NCBI GenBank assembly: GCA_038223055.1
Contig: JBBRHF010000051.1
Location: 1 to 23,813, forward strand
DNA from: JBBRHF01 sp038223055
Lineage (GTDB): Bacteria; Actinomycetota; Actinomycetes; JACCUZ01
Length of the DNA stretch: 23,813 bases
Direction of reading: 5' to 3'
The position numbers were made by a program, and so were the translations under genes. Positions 1-7,962 of the stretch are shown piece by piece. The notes beneath the pieces were generated by a model. That model had not been told where the DNA came from. It saw only the letters and a program-made list of their open reading frames with translations, and made no database searches. Position 1 is the stretch's first letter, and each line of letters starts with the position of its first letter.

Positions 1-1032
1 CGCGGCGCGGGCCAGCGCAAGGCCCAGGCCCGCACGCTCCAGCACGGCGGATACCGTTTCGGCGCCCGGGACCTGCAGGTCGACCGACCCGACGGCCCGA
101 GCCCGCACGTCATCGCCCTGGCGACCGGGCGCCATCTGGCCGCGGCCGTGCAGCAGCGCCTCGTCGACCACCTCGACGTTGGCGGCAGCCTCGTCCTGCT
201 CGGCCTGCTGCCGGAGCTGGATCTGGAGGGCCGGCCGTGCCGCGTGCTCGCTGACGCGCTCGCCGTCGCCGCCTCCGCAGTGGTCCGGGAGGGCCCGCAC
301 CACTACCCCTCCATCGCCTCGCGATCGTGGCTGGCGCCCATCCCCGAGTTGCGCTCGAGGTGGCTGCAGCCCCTCGCCGCCGACGCAGGCGAGGCGCTGC
401 TGGTCGACGTCGCCACGGGCAGCCCCTGCGGGGTGGAGGTCCGCCGGGGCGCGGGGCGGGCCGTGCTGCTCACCGCCGAGCTGCCCTCCCATCCGGCGCT
501 GTTCACCTCGGTCGCGCGGCACCTGGGCGCCGAACCCGGTCTCTCGGTGCGGGCCGACGTGCCGGGGCTGTTCGCGACGACGACGGCCACCCTGGACGGC
601 CAGCGGATCGTGCACCTGGTCAACGTGACCGGCTATCACACCTCGGTGCGGCTGGCGCTGGACGGCCGCGACCTGCACGGCGGTGCGGCTCTCGTCGTGC
701 CCGGGCACACCGGTGCCATGCTGCCCCTCGGGCTGCGGCTGCCGACGAGGCCCGCCACGACCGTGGTGTGGGCGTCCGCCGAGATCGCCTCGGTGAGCCC
801 CGACGAGGTGGTCTTCGGTGCCGGGCTGGGCGGGCCTGGCGGCGGACCCGGCACGCTGGTGGTGCTCGAGACCGACGCCGAGGTCCTGGAGGTCACTGAC
901 GGTGCAGGATGTGACGTCCGGCGCACCGGGCGACGATGGACCGTCGCGGCGTCGACCGGGACACCGGTCGGTGTACCGACCGGGACACCGGCGGGAACAC
1001 CGCCGGTCCGCCTGCGCCTTGCCGGCAGCTGA
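1..1032 (+). CDS. 3' part of a beta-galactosidase-like glycosidase (GH35-type), 5' truncated by the window
   Basis: The frame is open from base 1 to the TGA at 1030-1032, giving 343 visible residues and no start codon in the window. The visible part resembles the C-terminal half of actinobacterial GH35-type beta-galactosidases: a glycine-rich segment with a 'GGSLVLLGLLPELDLEGRPC' stretch, a small beta-rich domain with 'HLVNVTGYHT', and a late 'GAMLPLGLRLP ... VWASAEI' segment. The catalytic barrel would lie upstream and cannot be checked. The last ~25 residues are a low-complexity Thr/Gly/Pro tail made from short repeats. It lies just upstream of a sugar importer operon, which fits cleavage of imported oligosaccharides in the cytoplasm. 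The family is assigned by resemblance from memory; another beta-glycosidase family is possible. Confidence 0.6.
   Translation, partial: RGAGQRKAQARTLQHGGYRFGARDLQVDRPDGPSPHVIALATGRHLAAAVQQRLVDHLDVGGSLVLLGLLPELDLEGRPCRVLADALAVAASAVVREGPHHYPSIASRSWLAPIPELRSRWLQPLAADAGEALLVDVATGSPCGVEVRRGAGRAVLLTAELPSHPALFTSVARHLGAEPGLSVRADVPGLFATTTATLDGQRIVHLVNVTGYHTSVRLALDGRDLHGGAALVVPGHTGAMLPLGLRLPTRPATTVVWASAEIASVSPDEVVFGAGLGGPGGGPGTLVVLETDAEVLEVTDGAGCDVRRTGRRWTVAASTGTPVGVPTGTPAGTPPVRLRLAGS
955..1008 (+). repeat. Degenerate short repeats coding a TGTP-type tail
   Basis: The unit 'GGGACACCGG' and variants (GGTGTACCG, GGAACACCG) recur in the last codons of the glycosidase gene and encode TGTPVGVPTGTPAGTP. This is a low-complexity C-terminal extension; no function is visible. 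Confidence 0.6.
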
Positions 1033-1041
1033 CGGAAATGT

Positions 1042-1070
1042 TTGGACTCCGGCTGAATGTGGCATATGAC
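1042..1070 (+). promoter_or_regulatory. Promoter of the lacI-led sugar operon
   Basis: TTGGAC (1042-1047) and TATGAC (1065-1070) are separated by 17 bp. The expected start of transcription, 6-7 bases past the -10, falls on or next to the GTG start codon at 1076, so the transcript is probably leaderless. No Shine-Dalgarno sequence is present, and an in-frame TGA at 1067-1069 excludes any upstream start. Confidence 0.5.
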
Positions 1071-1075
1071 CGTTC

Positions 1076-2149
1076 GTGAAAGCGCTTTCAGCGGGCCAGC
1101 CGGGGCACGGGTCCCCGGGCGGCGCGACCATCTACCAGGTCGCGCACTCGGCTGAGGTCTCCATCGCGACCGTCTCGCGCGTGCTGCGGGGGACGACCCC
1201 CGTCGCGCAGCCCACCCGTGAGCGGGTGCTGCGGGCCGTCGACGCGCTGGGCTACCGCCCCAACCGGCTGGGCCGCTCGCTCGCCGAGGGTCACCACGCG
1301 GCCGACGGCATCGTCTTCCCGCACCTGTGCGGCCCCTACTTCGCCGAGGTCGTGCTCGGCTACGAGGAGGTCGCCGCGGCGAGGGGCCGGAGCGTGCTCA
1401 TCCTCGCGACGTACGGGCGCGACGCCGCTGCGGATCAGGTCCTCGACCTCGCCACCCGGGTCGACGGGCTGGTCGTCCTGGGCCCCGCCGTCGAGGACGG
1501 GGTGCTCGCCGAGATCGCGGCCAGCGGCCTCCCGCTGGTGCTGATCGCCCGCAACCAGCCCGAGGCGACCGGCTCGGGCACCCTCAGCACCGTGAACGCC
1601 GAGAACGACACCAGCGCCTACGACCTGACCAGGCACCTCATCGCGGCGCACGGCTACCGCGACCTGACGTTTCTGGGCGACGTAGACACCTCGGTGGACG
1701 CGCTCGATCGGTGGCACGGGTTTTGCCGGGCGCTGGACGACGCCGGCGTGGGCGCATCCCACGACCCCGTCGGGTGCGCCTTCGACGAGCCCGGTGGCTA
1801 CGCCGCGGCGAGCCGGCTGCTCGCCCAGACCCGGAGCCGGCCGCAGGCACTGGTCTGCGCCAACGACGAGATCGCCCTTGGCGCGATCCTGGCGGCCGAG
1901 GAGCTGGGCGTGCGCGTCCCCGCCGACCTCGCCATCACCGGCTGGGACGACGTCATGGCGGCGCGGCACTCGCGCCCCGGCCTCACCACTGTCCGAGCGC
2001 CCATGCGCCAGATCGGCGCACAGGCCGCCCGCCGCCTGCACGACGTGCTCAGCGGCGGCACCCGCGAGCCGCAGCACGAGGTGCTGCCGACGCAGCTGGT
2101 CGTCCGGGCGAGCTGCGGGCCCCACGAGCCCCACGAAATGGAGAACTGA
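1076..2149 (+). CDS. LacI-family transcriptional repressor of the sugar operon
   Basis: The 357-residue protein has a LacI-type helix-turn-helix at about residues 19-40 (YQVAHSAEVSIATVSRVL), a hinge-helix region at 60-70, and a periplasmic-binding-protein-like effector domain over the rest, ending with the family's 'ITGWDDV ... ALTTVR'-like block (here GWDDVMAARHSRPGLTTVRAP). GTG 1076 is the only possible start because a stop precedes it in frame. The N-terminal extension of ~17 residues before the helix-turn-helix is encoded partly by the operator itself. The stop overlaps the start of the next gene (ATGA, 2147-2151), so repressor and importer are co-transcribed and coupled. The protein probably senses a sugar produced or imported by the neighbouring genes; its ligand is not evident. 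Confidence 0.93.
   Translation: MKALSAGQPGHGSPGGATIYQVAHSAEVSIATVSRVLRGTTPVAQPTRERVLRAVDALGYRPNRLGRSLAEGHHAADGIVFPHLCGPYFAEVVLGYEEVAAARGRSVLILATYGRDAAADQVLDLATRVDGLVVLGPAVEDGVLAEIAASGLPLVLIARNQPEATGSGTLSTVNAENDTSAYDLTRHLIAAHGYRDLTFLGDVDTSVDALDRWHGFCRALDDAGVGASHDPVGCAFDEPGGYAAASRLLAQTRSRPQALVCANDEIALGAILAAEELGVRVPADLAITGWDDVMAARHSRPGLTTVRAPMRQIGAQAARRLHDVLSGGTREPQHEVLPTQLVVRASCGPHEPHEMEN
1077..1090. promoter_or_regulatory. LacI/CcpA-type operator, perfect palindrome
   Basis: TGAAAGCGCTTTCA is a perfect 14-bp palindrome with the central CG typical of LacI/GalR-family operators (it matches the consensus of cre-type sites). It overlaps the GTG start codon of the repressor gene and sits at the predicted transcription start, so a bound repressor would block initiation of its own operon. 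Confidence 0.8.
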
Positions 2150-3420
2150 TGAGACGGTTCACGCAAGCGAGCGCGGTGGCGGTCGTCGCTGCCCTGGCCC
2201 TGACCGGCTGTGGCCGCAGCTCGGACAGCACCGCCGGCGGCGCGGCCAGTCCGGCGAAGGAGGTCAAGTCCGGCAAGGCCACGGGCGCCATCACGGTCTG
2301 GGCGCTGGGAGCCGAGGGCGACAAGCTCGGCTCCATCGCCAAGGATTTCGAGGCCGCCAACCCCGCCGCCAAGGTCACCATCACGGTGATCCCGTTCGAC
2401 GCGGCGCACGACAAGATCGCGACCGCGATCGCCGGCAAGCAGACGCCCGACGTCGCGCTGGTCGGCACCACGTGGGTGTCGGAGTTCGCCGGCTCCAGCG
2501 CGCTGGACGCGACGCCGACCGACGTCATCGACAAGGCCAAGTTCTACCCCGGCGCGTGGGACACGACCTCGGTCAACGGGACCTCGTTCGGGGTCCCGTG
2601 GTACGTCGAGACCCGGCTGATCTACTACCGCAAGGACCTCGCCGACAAGGCCGGGCTGTCCGAGCCCAAGACCTGGGCCGAGCTCACCTCCTTCACCAAG
2701 GGCTTGCAGGACAAGGCCGGCGTCAAGTGGGGCATTTCGCTTCAGCCCGGTGGACAGGGCTCGTGGCAGACGTTCATGCCGTTCGCCTGGCAGGACGGCG
2801 CCGAGATCGTCAACGGCAAGACCTTCGGCTTCGACTCCGCGCCCATGCAGAAGGCGCTGGACTACTACTCCACCTTCTTCAAGGACAAGATCTCCCCGAC
2901 CGACCTCGCGCAGGGCGCATTGGAGAGCGGGTTCATCCGCGGTGACATCGGCGCGTTCGTGTCCGGCCCGTGGCACATGGGCATTCTCAAGGACCAGGGC
3001 GGCGCGAGCTTCCAGGGCAAGTACGCCGTCATGCAGATGCCAAGAGAGAAGGCCGGCACCTCGTTCATCGGCGGCGGTGACCTGGTCGTGTTCAAGAACA
3101 GCAAGAACCGGGACGCGTCCTGGAAGTTCGTCGACTACCTGACTCAGGTCAAGGCCCAGCAGAAGCTCTACTCCCTGGTCGGCAGCCTGCCGGCCGTCAA
3201 GAGCGCCTGGACCGGTGGAGCTCTGTCGACCGACCCGTTGCTCAAGACCTTCGGCAGCCAGCTCCAGGACGCCAAGTCGGCCCCGGCGATCGCGACGTGG
3301 GAGCAGGTCGCCAGTTCCCTGGACGACGCCATCGAGCGGGTGTCCCTGGGCAAGCAGGACTCCGCCACGGCGTTGAAGGCGGCCCAGGCGAAGGCCAACG
3401 CCATCGGCACCGGTAGCTGA
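2149..3420 (+). CDS. Sugar ABC transporter substrate-binding lipoprotein (CUT1 type)
   Basis: The 423-residue extracellular solute-binding protein belongs to family 1. It starts with a lipoprotein signal peptide (MRRF..., hydrophobic core 8-17) and a lipobox LTGC with the acylated Cys at 21, followed by a Ser/Gly/Ala linker. Typical family segments follow: 'GAITVWALG' at the start of the fold, 'TPDVALVGTTW', 'GVPWYVETRLIYYRKD', and 'FIRGDIGAFVSGPWHMGIL'. The start ATG overlaps the repressor stop (ATGA) and has GGAG a few bases upstream. It captures the oligosaccharide outside the membrane and delivers it to the two permeases encoded next. No ATPase gene is present; such systems usually use a shared MsiK-like ATPase encoded elsewhere. 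Confidence 0.95.
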   Translation: MRRFTQASAVAVVAALALTGCGRSSDSTAGGAASPAKEVKSGKATGAITVWALGAEGDKLGSIAKDFEAANPAAKVTITVIPFDAAHDKIATAIAGKQTPDVALVGTTWVSEFAGSSALDATPTDVIDKAKFYPGAWDTTSVNGTSFGVPWYVETRLIYYRKDLADKAGLSEPKTWAELTSFTKGLQDKAGVKWGISLQPGGQGSWQTFMPFAWQDGAEIVNGKTFGFDSAPMQKALDYYSTFFKDKISPTDLAQGALESGFIRGDIGAFVSGPWHMGILKDQGGASFQGKYAVMQMPREKAGTSFIGGGDLVVFKNSKNRDASWKFVDYLTQVKAQQKLYSLVGSLPAVKSAWTGGALSTDPLLKTFGSQLQDAKSAPAIATWEQVASSLDDAIERVSLGKQDSATALKAAQAKANAIGTGS

Positions 3421-3421
3421 C

Positions 3422-4354
3422 ATGGCCACCGCCGTCGCGGGCCGAGCGCCCGCGCCCCGTCGCCGGCCCCGAGCCCGGGTCCGGCGACGGGAGGCTCTCG
3501 CGGGCTACGCCTTCTCGCTGCCGTTCTTGTTGCTCTTCCTGGTCTTTACGGTCGGGCCGGTCCTGTCCTCGTTCGGGATGAGCTTCACTGACCTGCGCAG
3601 CGCAGACGTCTCCCGCCCGCTGTCGGTCAACGGCGTCGGACTCGCCAACTACACCAAGGTCCTGCACGACGAGTCGTTCCGCCAGGCCGTGCTCAACACG
3701 GCGTACTTCGTGCTGGTGGGGGTGCCCCTCACCATGGGTCTGGCCCTCGCCGTCGCCGTCGGCCTCAACTCGGGCATCACCCGGTTCAAGGCGCTGTTCC
3801 GGGTCGGCTACTACCTGCCGGTGGTGACCAGCATCGTCGCGGTCGCCGTCGTGTGGCGGTTCCTGCTCGAGCCCGACAGCGGGCTGGTCAACACCGTCCT
3901 GGGGTACGTCGGGGTGGACGGCCCGTCCTGGCTCCGGGACGAGACGTGGGCGATGCCTTCGCTGATCGTCATGTCGGCCTGGCGCAACATGGGCACGCTC
4001 GTCATCATCTTCCTGGCCGGGCTGCAGGGCGTGCCTCGCGAGATGCACGAGGCCGCGGCCATCGACGGCGCGGGCGCGTGGGGCCGGTTCCGGCACATCA
4101 CCGTGCCGGTCATGAGGCCCGCACTGTTGTTCGGCGCGGTCATCACCAGCATCGGCTACCTGCAGTTCTTCGAGGAGCCGTTCGTGATGACCCGCGGCGG
4201 CCCGCTGGACAAGACCCTGTCGGTCTCTCTCTATGCATACAACCAGTTCGGCTTCGGCAACTACAGCTATGCGGCCGCCATGGCCTACGTCCTGTTCCTC
4301 GCCATCGTCGTCCTTACGCTCGTGCAGTTCCGGCTGCTCGGCTCCCGGGACTGA
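3422..4354 (+). CDS. Sugar ABC transporter permease (MalF type)
   Basis: The 310-residue membrane protein has six hydrophobic segments (about 27-50, 91-114, 128-148, 178-201, 235-255 and 283-305). The cytoplasmic EAA loop that contacts the ATPase is at 210-229 (EAAAIDGAGAWGRFRHITVP). The N-terminus is Arg-rich and cytoplasmic. Only one base separates it from the binding-protein stop, and there is no clear Shine-Dalgarno sequence, so translation is probably coupled. It forms the translocation pore with the next gene product. Confidence 0.94.
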   Translation: MATAVAGRAPAPRRRPRARVRRREALAGYAFSLPFLLLFLVFTVGPVLSSFGMSFTDLRSADVSRPLSVNGVGLANYTKVLHDESFRQAVLNTAYFVLVGVPLTMGLALAVAVGLNSGITRFKALFRVGYYLPVVTSIVAVAVVWRFLLEPDSGLVNTVLGYVGVDGPSWLRDETWAMPSLIVMSAWRNMGTLVIIFLAGLQGVPREMHEAAAIDGAGAWGRFRHITVPVMRPALLFGAVITSIGYLQFFEEPFVMTRGGPLDKTLSVSLYAYNQFGFGNYSYAAAMAYVLFLAIVVLTLVQFRLLGSRD

Positions 4355-4365
4355 GGGGTCCTGCC

Positions 4366-5280
4366 ATGACCACACAGATCAGGCAAACGTCCACTGCGGC
4401 ACCTGCCCCGGACCCGTCAGGCCGCGCACGCGGACGCCGCCGCTCGGAGCGGGCCGGCATCGGCGACCCGCACGCACAGCCGTGGATCTACGCGGTGCTG
4501 GGTGTCGGGCTGATCGTCCTCGTCGGGCCGTTCCTGTGGATGCTGCTGGGCTCGTTCCGGCCCAACCGCGAGCTCAAGGAGGTGCCGCCCTCGTGGCTGC
4601 CGCAGCACCCCACCCTGAGCAACTACACGAAGTTGTTCAGCCAGTTGGACTTTCCCACGTTCTTCGTCAACAGCGTCGTGGTCGCCGTCGCGATCACGGT
4701 GGGAAACCTGGTGTTCTGCTCGATGCTCGGCTACGCCCTGGCCAAGCTCGACTTCCCCGGCAAGCGCACCATCTTCGTGCTCGTGCTCGGCACCCTGATG
4801 GTGCCCGGGGTCGTGACGTTCGTGCCGCTGTTCGTGCTGGTCAGCAATCTGGGCCTGGCCAACAGCTTCCCCGGACTGATCTTTCCCTTCCTGGCCGGGC
4901 CGTTCGGCGTGTTCCTGTTGCGGCAGTTCATCCAGGGGCTGCCGGACGAACTGATCCAGGCGGCGCGAGTCGACGGCGCAAGCGAGTTTCGGATCTTCCG
5001 TTCGATCATGCTGCCGCTGTGCAGGCCGGCGCTGGCGACGCTGGGAATCCTCACGTTCCTCACCTCCTGGAACATGTTCCTCTGGCCGCTGGTGGTGGCC
5101 CAGTCCCAGGATCACTACACGCTGCCGGTGGCGCTGGCCATCTACTCGATCGGTGAGAACAAGAGCGACTACGGCCTGCTGATGGCCGGGTCGGTCGTGA
5201 TCGTCGTCCCCGTTCTCCTAGTTTTCCTCGCCTTGCAGAAGCATTTTGTCCGCGGCATCGCCATGACCGGCATCAAGTAG
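4366..5280 (+). CDS. Sugar ABC transporter permease (MalG type)
   Basis: The 304-residue inner-membrane permease is the partner of the upstream one. Hydrophobic segments lie at about 41-62, 99-124, 135-160, 165-185, 222-245 and 268-290. The EAA loop lies at about 195-217 (ELIQAARVDGASEFRIFRSI). The protein ends with the short charged tail typical of MalG-like subunits. ATG 4366 is chosen because GAGGGG lies 7 bases upstream and the family length fits; the frame stays open further upstream inside the previous gene, but that would be an overlap of over 500 bases. Confidence 0.94.
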   Translation: MTTQIRQTSTAAPAPDPSGRARGRRRSERAGIGDPHAQPWIYAVLGVGLIVLVGPFLWMLLGSFRPNRELKEVPPSWLPQHPTLSNYTKLFSQLDFPTFFVNSVVVAVAITVGNLVFCSMLGYALAKLDFPGKRTIFVLVLGTLMVPGVVTFVPLFVLVSNLGLANSFPGLIFPFLAGPFGVFLLRQFIQGLPDELIQAARVDGASEFRIFRSIMLPLCRPALATLGILTFLTSWNMFLWPLVVAQSQDHYTLPVALAIYSIGENKSDYGLLMAGSVVIVVPVLLVFLALQKHFVRGIAMTGIK

Positions 5281-5298
5281 CATCAACCCACGGGAGCC

Positions 5299-6834
5299 AT
5301 GATGAGAACAACGTCTCGAACCGTCGCAGGTGTGGTCACCGCCGCGGGCGTGGTCTGTGCGGTTGCGCTGGCACCGGCCAGCGCGGCCGGCGCGGCCAGC
5401 GCGGGGGATCGCACCCTGCGCACCTACGCCGTGGCGACCTGGCGGTCGATGGCTGCGATGGCCGACCCCGGCACGGGGCTGGTCTCGGACAACGTCGCCG
5501 GTGACCTGGCTCCCGCCTCGCGCGCGGCGTACACGTCTCCGACCAACATCGGGGCCTACCTCTGGAGTGCGATAGCGGCCCGCCGGCTCGGCCTCATCTC
5601 CCGCACCGAGGAGACGGCCCGCATCGCCACGACCCTCAAAACCCTGGCCCGGCTGGAGATCCACCAGCCTTCGGGCATGTTCTATAACTGGTACGACCCG
5701 GCCACCGGCACCAAGCTCACCACTTGGCCCGTCGACGGCAGCGTCGTACACCCGTTCCTGTCCAGCGTCGACAACGCGTGGCTCGCCACGGGCCTTACCC
5801 TGGTCAAGGACCAGATCCCCGCGCTGGCGGGCGAGGCTGGCGCGATCCTGGCCACGATGGACTTCGGCTACTACTACGACGCGCCCGAACGCCAGATCCG
5901 CGGCGGCTTCTGGGTCGAGCCGGTCCCCGGCTCGGTGCCCGGCAACTACCGCGGCGGCGCGACGGTCTTCTACACCGGCCACCACTACGGCGCGTTCAAC
6001 ACCGAGCCGCGGATGGCGAGCTATCTCGGGATCGCCGCGGGCCAGATCCCGCAGGAGCACTACTTTGGCACCTTCCGGACGTTTCCGCCGGAGGGCTGCG
6101 ACTTCGGCTGGACCGAGCAGCGCGGTGTCGGGCAGTGGGCCACCTACCTGGGCCAGCGGGTCTTCGAGGGTTCCTACTCCTACCGCGGCCTGTCCATGGT
6201 GCCGACGTGGGGCGGGTCGATGTTCGAGGCGTTGATGGTGCCGCTGTTCGTGCCGGAGGAGGTGTGGGGCGCGCACAGTTGGGCGCAGAACCACCCGACG
6301 TACGTCAAGGCTCAGATCGAGCACGGACTGGTTGAATCGGGTTACGGTTACTGGGGTTTCTCGCCGTCGAACAACCCAGCCGGCGGCTACCGGGAGTACG
6401 GCGTGGACCAGATCGGCATGAACCCCGACGGCTACTCCTCCGACCAGGAGAACACCCGCGTCGATGAGGGCTACGGCGAGTGCCGTCCGGCCCAGCCGGC
6501 GCCCACGTCCTACGGTCAGGGCGTCGTCACCCCGCACGCGTCGTTCATCGCGCTGCGCTATGCCCGCACGGCGGCGATGGCCAACCTGGCCAAGCTGCGC
6601 CGCAACTTTGGCGCGTTCGGCCCCGGTGGGTTCTACGACGCGGTCAACGTGCGCACCGGCGCGATGTCGCAGCGCTACCTCTCGCTGGACCAGGGCATGG
6701 TGATGGCGGCCCTGGGCAACGCACTGGGCGGTGACGTGCTGCGCACGACGTTCTCGAAGGGTGCGATGCGGGCGCGGGTCGCGCCGCTGATGCGGATGGA
6801 GCACTTCGCCGCACCAGGAGCCGTTCAGCCCTGA
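5299..6834 (+). CDS. Secreted glucoamylase-like glycoside hydrolase (Glycoamylase Pfam type, GH144-like)
   Basis: The 511-residue protein has a Sec signal peptide (Arg near residue 3, hydrophobic core 9-26, Ala-rich cleavage region near 30-35). The mature part reads as an (alpha/alpha)6-type glucoamylase-like domain: 'NIGAYLWSAIAARRLGLI', 'FYNWYDPATG', 'SVDNAWLATGL', 'FNTEPRMASYLGI', 'WGGSMFEALMVPLFVPE', 'YGYWGFSPSNNP', 'TPHASFIALRYA' and 'GGFYDAVN'. This pattern is shared by the Glycoamylase family found in GH144 beta-1,2-glucanases and cyclic beta-1,2-glucan synthases. It is the last gene of the lacI-importer operon, 18 bases after the second permease. Two consecutive ATGs occur; GGGAG at 5292-5296 is better spaced for the second (5302). 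It likely cuts an external glucan into oligosaccharides for the importer. Beta-1,2 linkage is inferred only. Confidence 0.82.
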   Translation: MMRTTSRTVAGVVTAAGVVCAVALAPASAAGAASAGDRTLRTYAVATWRSMAAMADPGTGLVSDNVAGDLAPASRAAYTSPTNIGAYLWSAIAARRLGLISRTEETARIATTLKTLARLEIHQPSGMFYNWYDPATGTKLTTWPVDGSVVHPFLSSVDNAWLATGLTLVKDQIPALAGEAGAILATMDFGYYYDAPERQIRGGFWVEPVPGSVPGNYRGGATVFYTGHHYGAFNTEPRMASYLGIAAGQIPQEHYFGTFRTFPPEGCDFGWTEQRGVGQWATYLGQRVFEGSYSYRGLSMVPTWGGSMFEALMVPLFVPEEVWGAHSWAQNHPTYVKAQIEHGLVESGYGYWGFSPSNNPAGGYREYGVDQIGMNPDGYSSDQENTRVDEGYGECRPAQPAPTSYGQGVVTPHASFIALRYARTAAMANLAKLRRNFGAFGPGGFYDAVNVRTGAMSQRYLSLDQGMVMAALGNALGGDVLRTTFSKGAMRARVAPLMRMEHFAAPGAVQP

Positions 6835-6917
6835 GCGCGCACTGTCGCCCGCCTAGCCAGCCGTGCCAGAGTGCAGCGCGTCAGCGCGCACCCGACGTGA
6901 CCGAGGAGGCCCCGCCC

Positions 6918-7145
6918 ATGGGCGAGATGGTCAGTTTTTCCAGCAACGGCGACACCTGTGACGGATCCCTCGCCACACCGAGCGCCGGCAGCGGCCCCGG
7001 CGTCATCGTCGGCAACGACGCCGGCGAGGCCGCGATGATCCACGCCTTGGCAGACGACGGCACCTCGGCGGCCGAGGGTGTGCAGACCGCCATCCGAGGC
7101 ATCGAGTCCGCCGGCGGCAGTGTCGAGGTCTTCGACTATCCCTAG
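6918..7145 (+). pseudogene. Dienelactone hydrolase remnant with internal deletion
   Basis: This 75-codon ORF has a good Shine-Dalgarno sequence (GAGGAGG, 6903-6909). Its first ~31 residues match the usual start of dienelactone hydrolases (MGEMVSFSSNG...G.LATP...GSGPGVIV). Its last ~20 residues (VQTAIRGIESAGGSVEVFDYP) look like the segment near the C-terminus that precedes the catalytic His. The central alpha/beta-hydrolase core with the nucleophile Cys and the Asp is missing, and the catalytic His segment is cut off by a stop. It is therefore probably a deletion remnant, though it could still be expressed as a small protein. Confidence 0.6.
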
Positions 7146-7200
7146 CCCCGTCACCCCGGGCAGCGGGTGGCCCGGCGACCCCGCGACGCCCGCGACCCCG

Positions 7201-7926
7201 ATGGCTGAGGACGTGCACGACGTACGTCGCCTCGCCACGACCGCATCGTCGCTGCCCGAGCTCGACGCGCGGGTTTCGGTGTGCCGGGCCTGCCCGCGGC
7301 TGGTTGCGTGGCGCGAGCAGGTCGCTGCGGACAAGCGCCGCGCCCACGCCGACGAGACCTACTGGGGCCGGCCCATTCCGGGCTGGGGCGAGGCGGCGCC
7401 TCGAGTTCTCATCGTCGGTCTGGCTCCAGCCGCCCACGGCGGCAACCGCACCGGGCGCATCTTCACCGGCGACCGCAGCGGCGACTGGCTGTTCGCCGCC
7501 CTGCACCGGGCCGGGTTCGCCGAGCAGGAGACGAGCCGCTACGCCGGGGACGGCCAACGTCTGGTCGGGACCCGGATGGTCGCCGCCGTCCGGTGCGCAC
7601 CGCCGGGCAACGCCCCGACACCCCTGGAGCGAGACACCTGCTCGCCGTGGCTGGACGCCGAACTCGACGCCGTACGGCCGGGGCTGCGGGTGGCCGTCGC
7701 CCTCGGCGGATTCGCCTGGCAGGCGCTGCTGGCCGCTCTGGTGCGCATCGGCGTTGAGGTGCCCAGGCCACGTCCCCGGTTCGGGCACGGCGTCCGGGTC
7801 GATCTGGGCGGGCTGACCGTCGTCGGGTCGTTCCACCCCAGTCAGCAGAACACCTTCACCCGACGGCTCACCGCGGCCATGCTCGACGAGGTCTTCGCGG
7901 CGGTCCACCGGCTGGCCGGCCGGTAA
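7201..7926 (+). CDS. Uracil-DNA glycosylase, family 5 (UdgB type)
   Basis: The 241-residue protein (start ATG 7201) carries the four cysteines expected for the 4Fe-4S cluster of family 4/5 enzymes (C28, C31, C132, C147). Motif A is GLAPAAHGGNRTGR (73-86), in which the catalytic Asp/Glu of other families is replaced by Ala/His, the signature of family 5. The second motif is HPSQQNTF (212-219). It removes uracil and other deaminated bases from DNA in base-excision repair, a useful activity in a GC-rich genome prone to cytosine deamination. The frame is open upstream to 7078, but those residues are low-complexity Pro/Thr and overlap the upstream remnant. No Shine-Dalgarno sequence is obvious, so the start is less certain than the identity. 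Confidence 0.92.
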   Translation: MAEDVHDVRRLATTASSLPELDARVSVCRACPRLVAWREQVAADKRRAHADETYWGRPIPGWGEAAPRVLIVGLAPAAHGGNRTGRIFTGDRSGDWLFAALHRAGFAEQETSRYAGDGQRLVGTRMVAAVRCAPPGNAPTPLERDTCSPWLDAELDAVRPGLRVAVALGGFAWQALLAALVRIGVEVPRPRPRFGHGVRVDLGGLTVVGSFHPSQQNTFTRRLTAAMLDEVFAAVHRLAGR

Positions 7927-7949
7927 CCCGGGGACACACACGTGGCCAC

Positions 7950-7955
7950 TACCCT
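7950..7955 (+). promoter_or_regulatory. -10 element of ndh, leaderless
   Basis: TACCCT lies 7 bases before the ATG at 7963, placing the expected transcription start at the start codon. No Shine-Dalgarno sequence and no good -35 box are visible. Confidence 0.45.
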
Positions 7956-7962
7956 CTAGGCC

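Noticed and set aside
3242..4375. Long minus-strand open frame opposite the permease genes
   Set aside because: It is a GC-rich shadow frame: His/Arg/Asp/Gln-rich with no domain, and it opposes genes with clear families.
6831..6884. Imperfect hairpin after the glucoamylase-like gene (CTGAGCGCGC with GCGCGTCAG)
   Set aside because: The stem has a bulge and a loop of about 35 bases with no T-run, so it is too weak to call a terminator.
7156..7175. CCGGGC/GCCCGG hairpin before the uracil-DNA glycosylase start
   Set aside because: It is only 6 bp with an 8-base loop in GC-rich DNA, expected often by chance.
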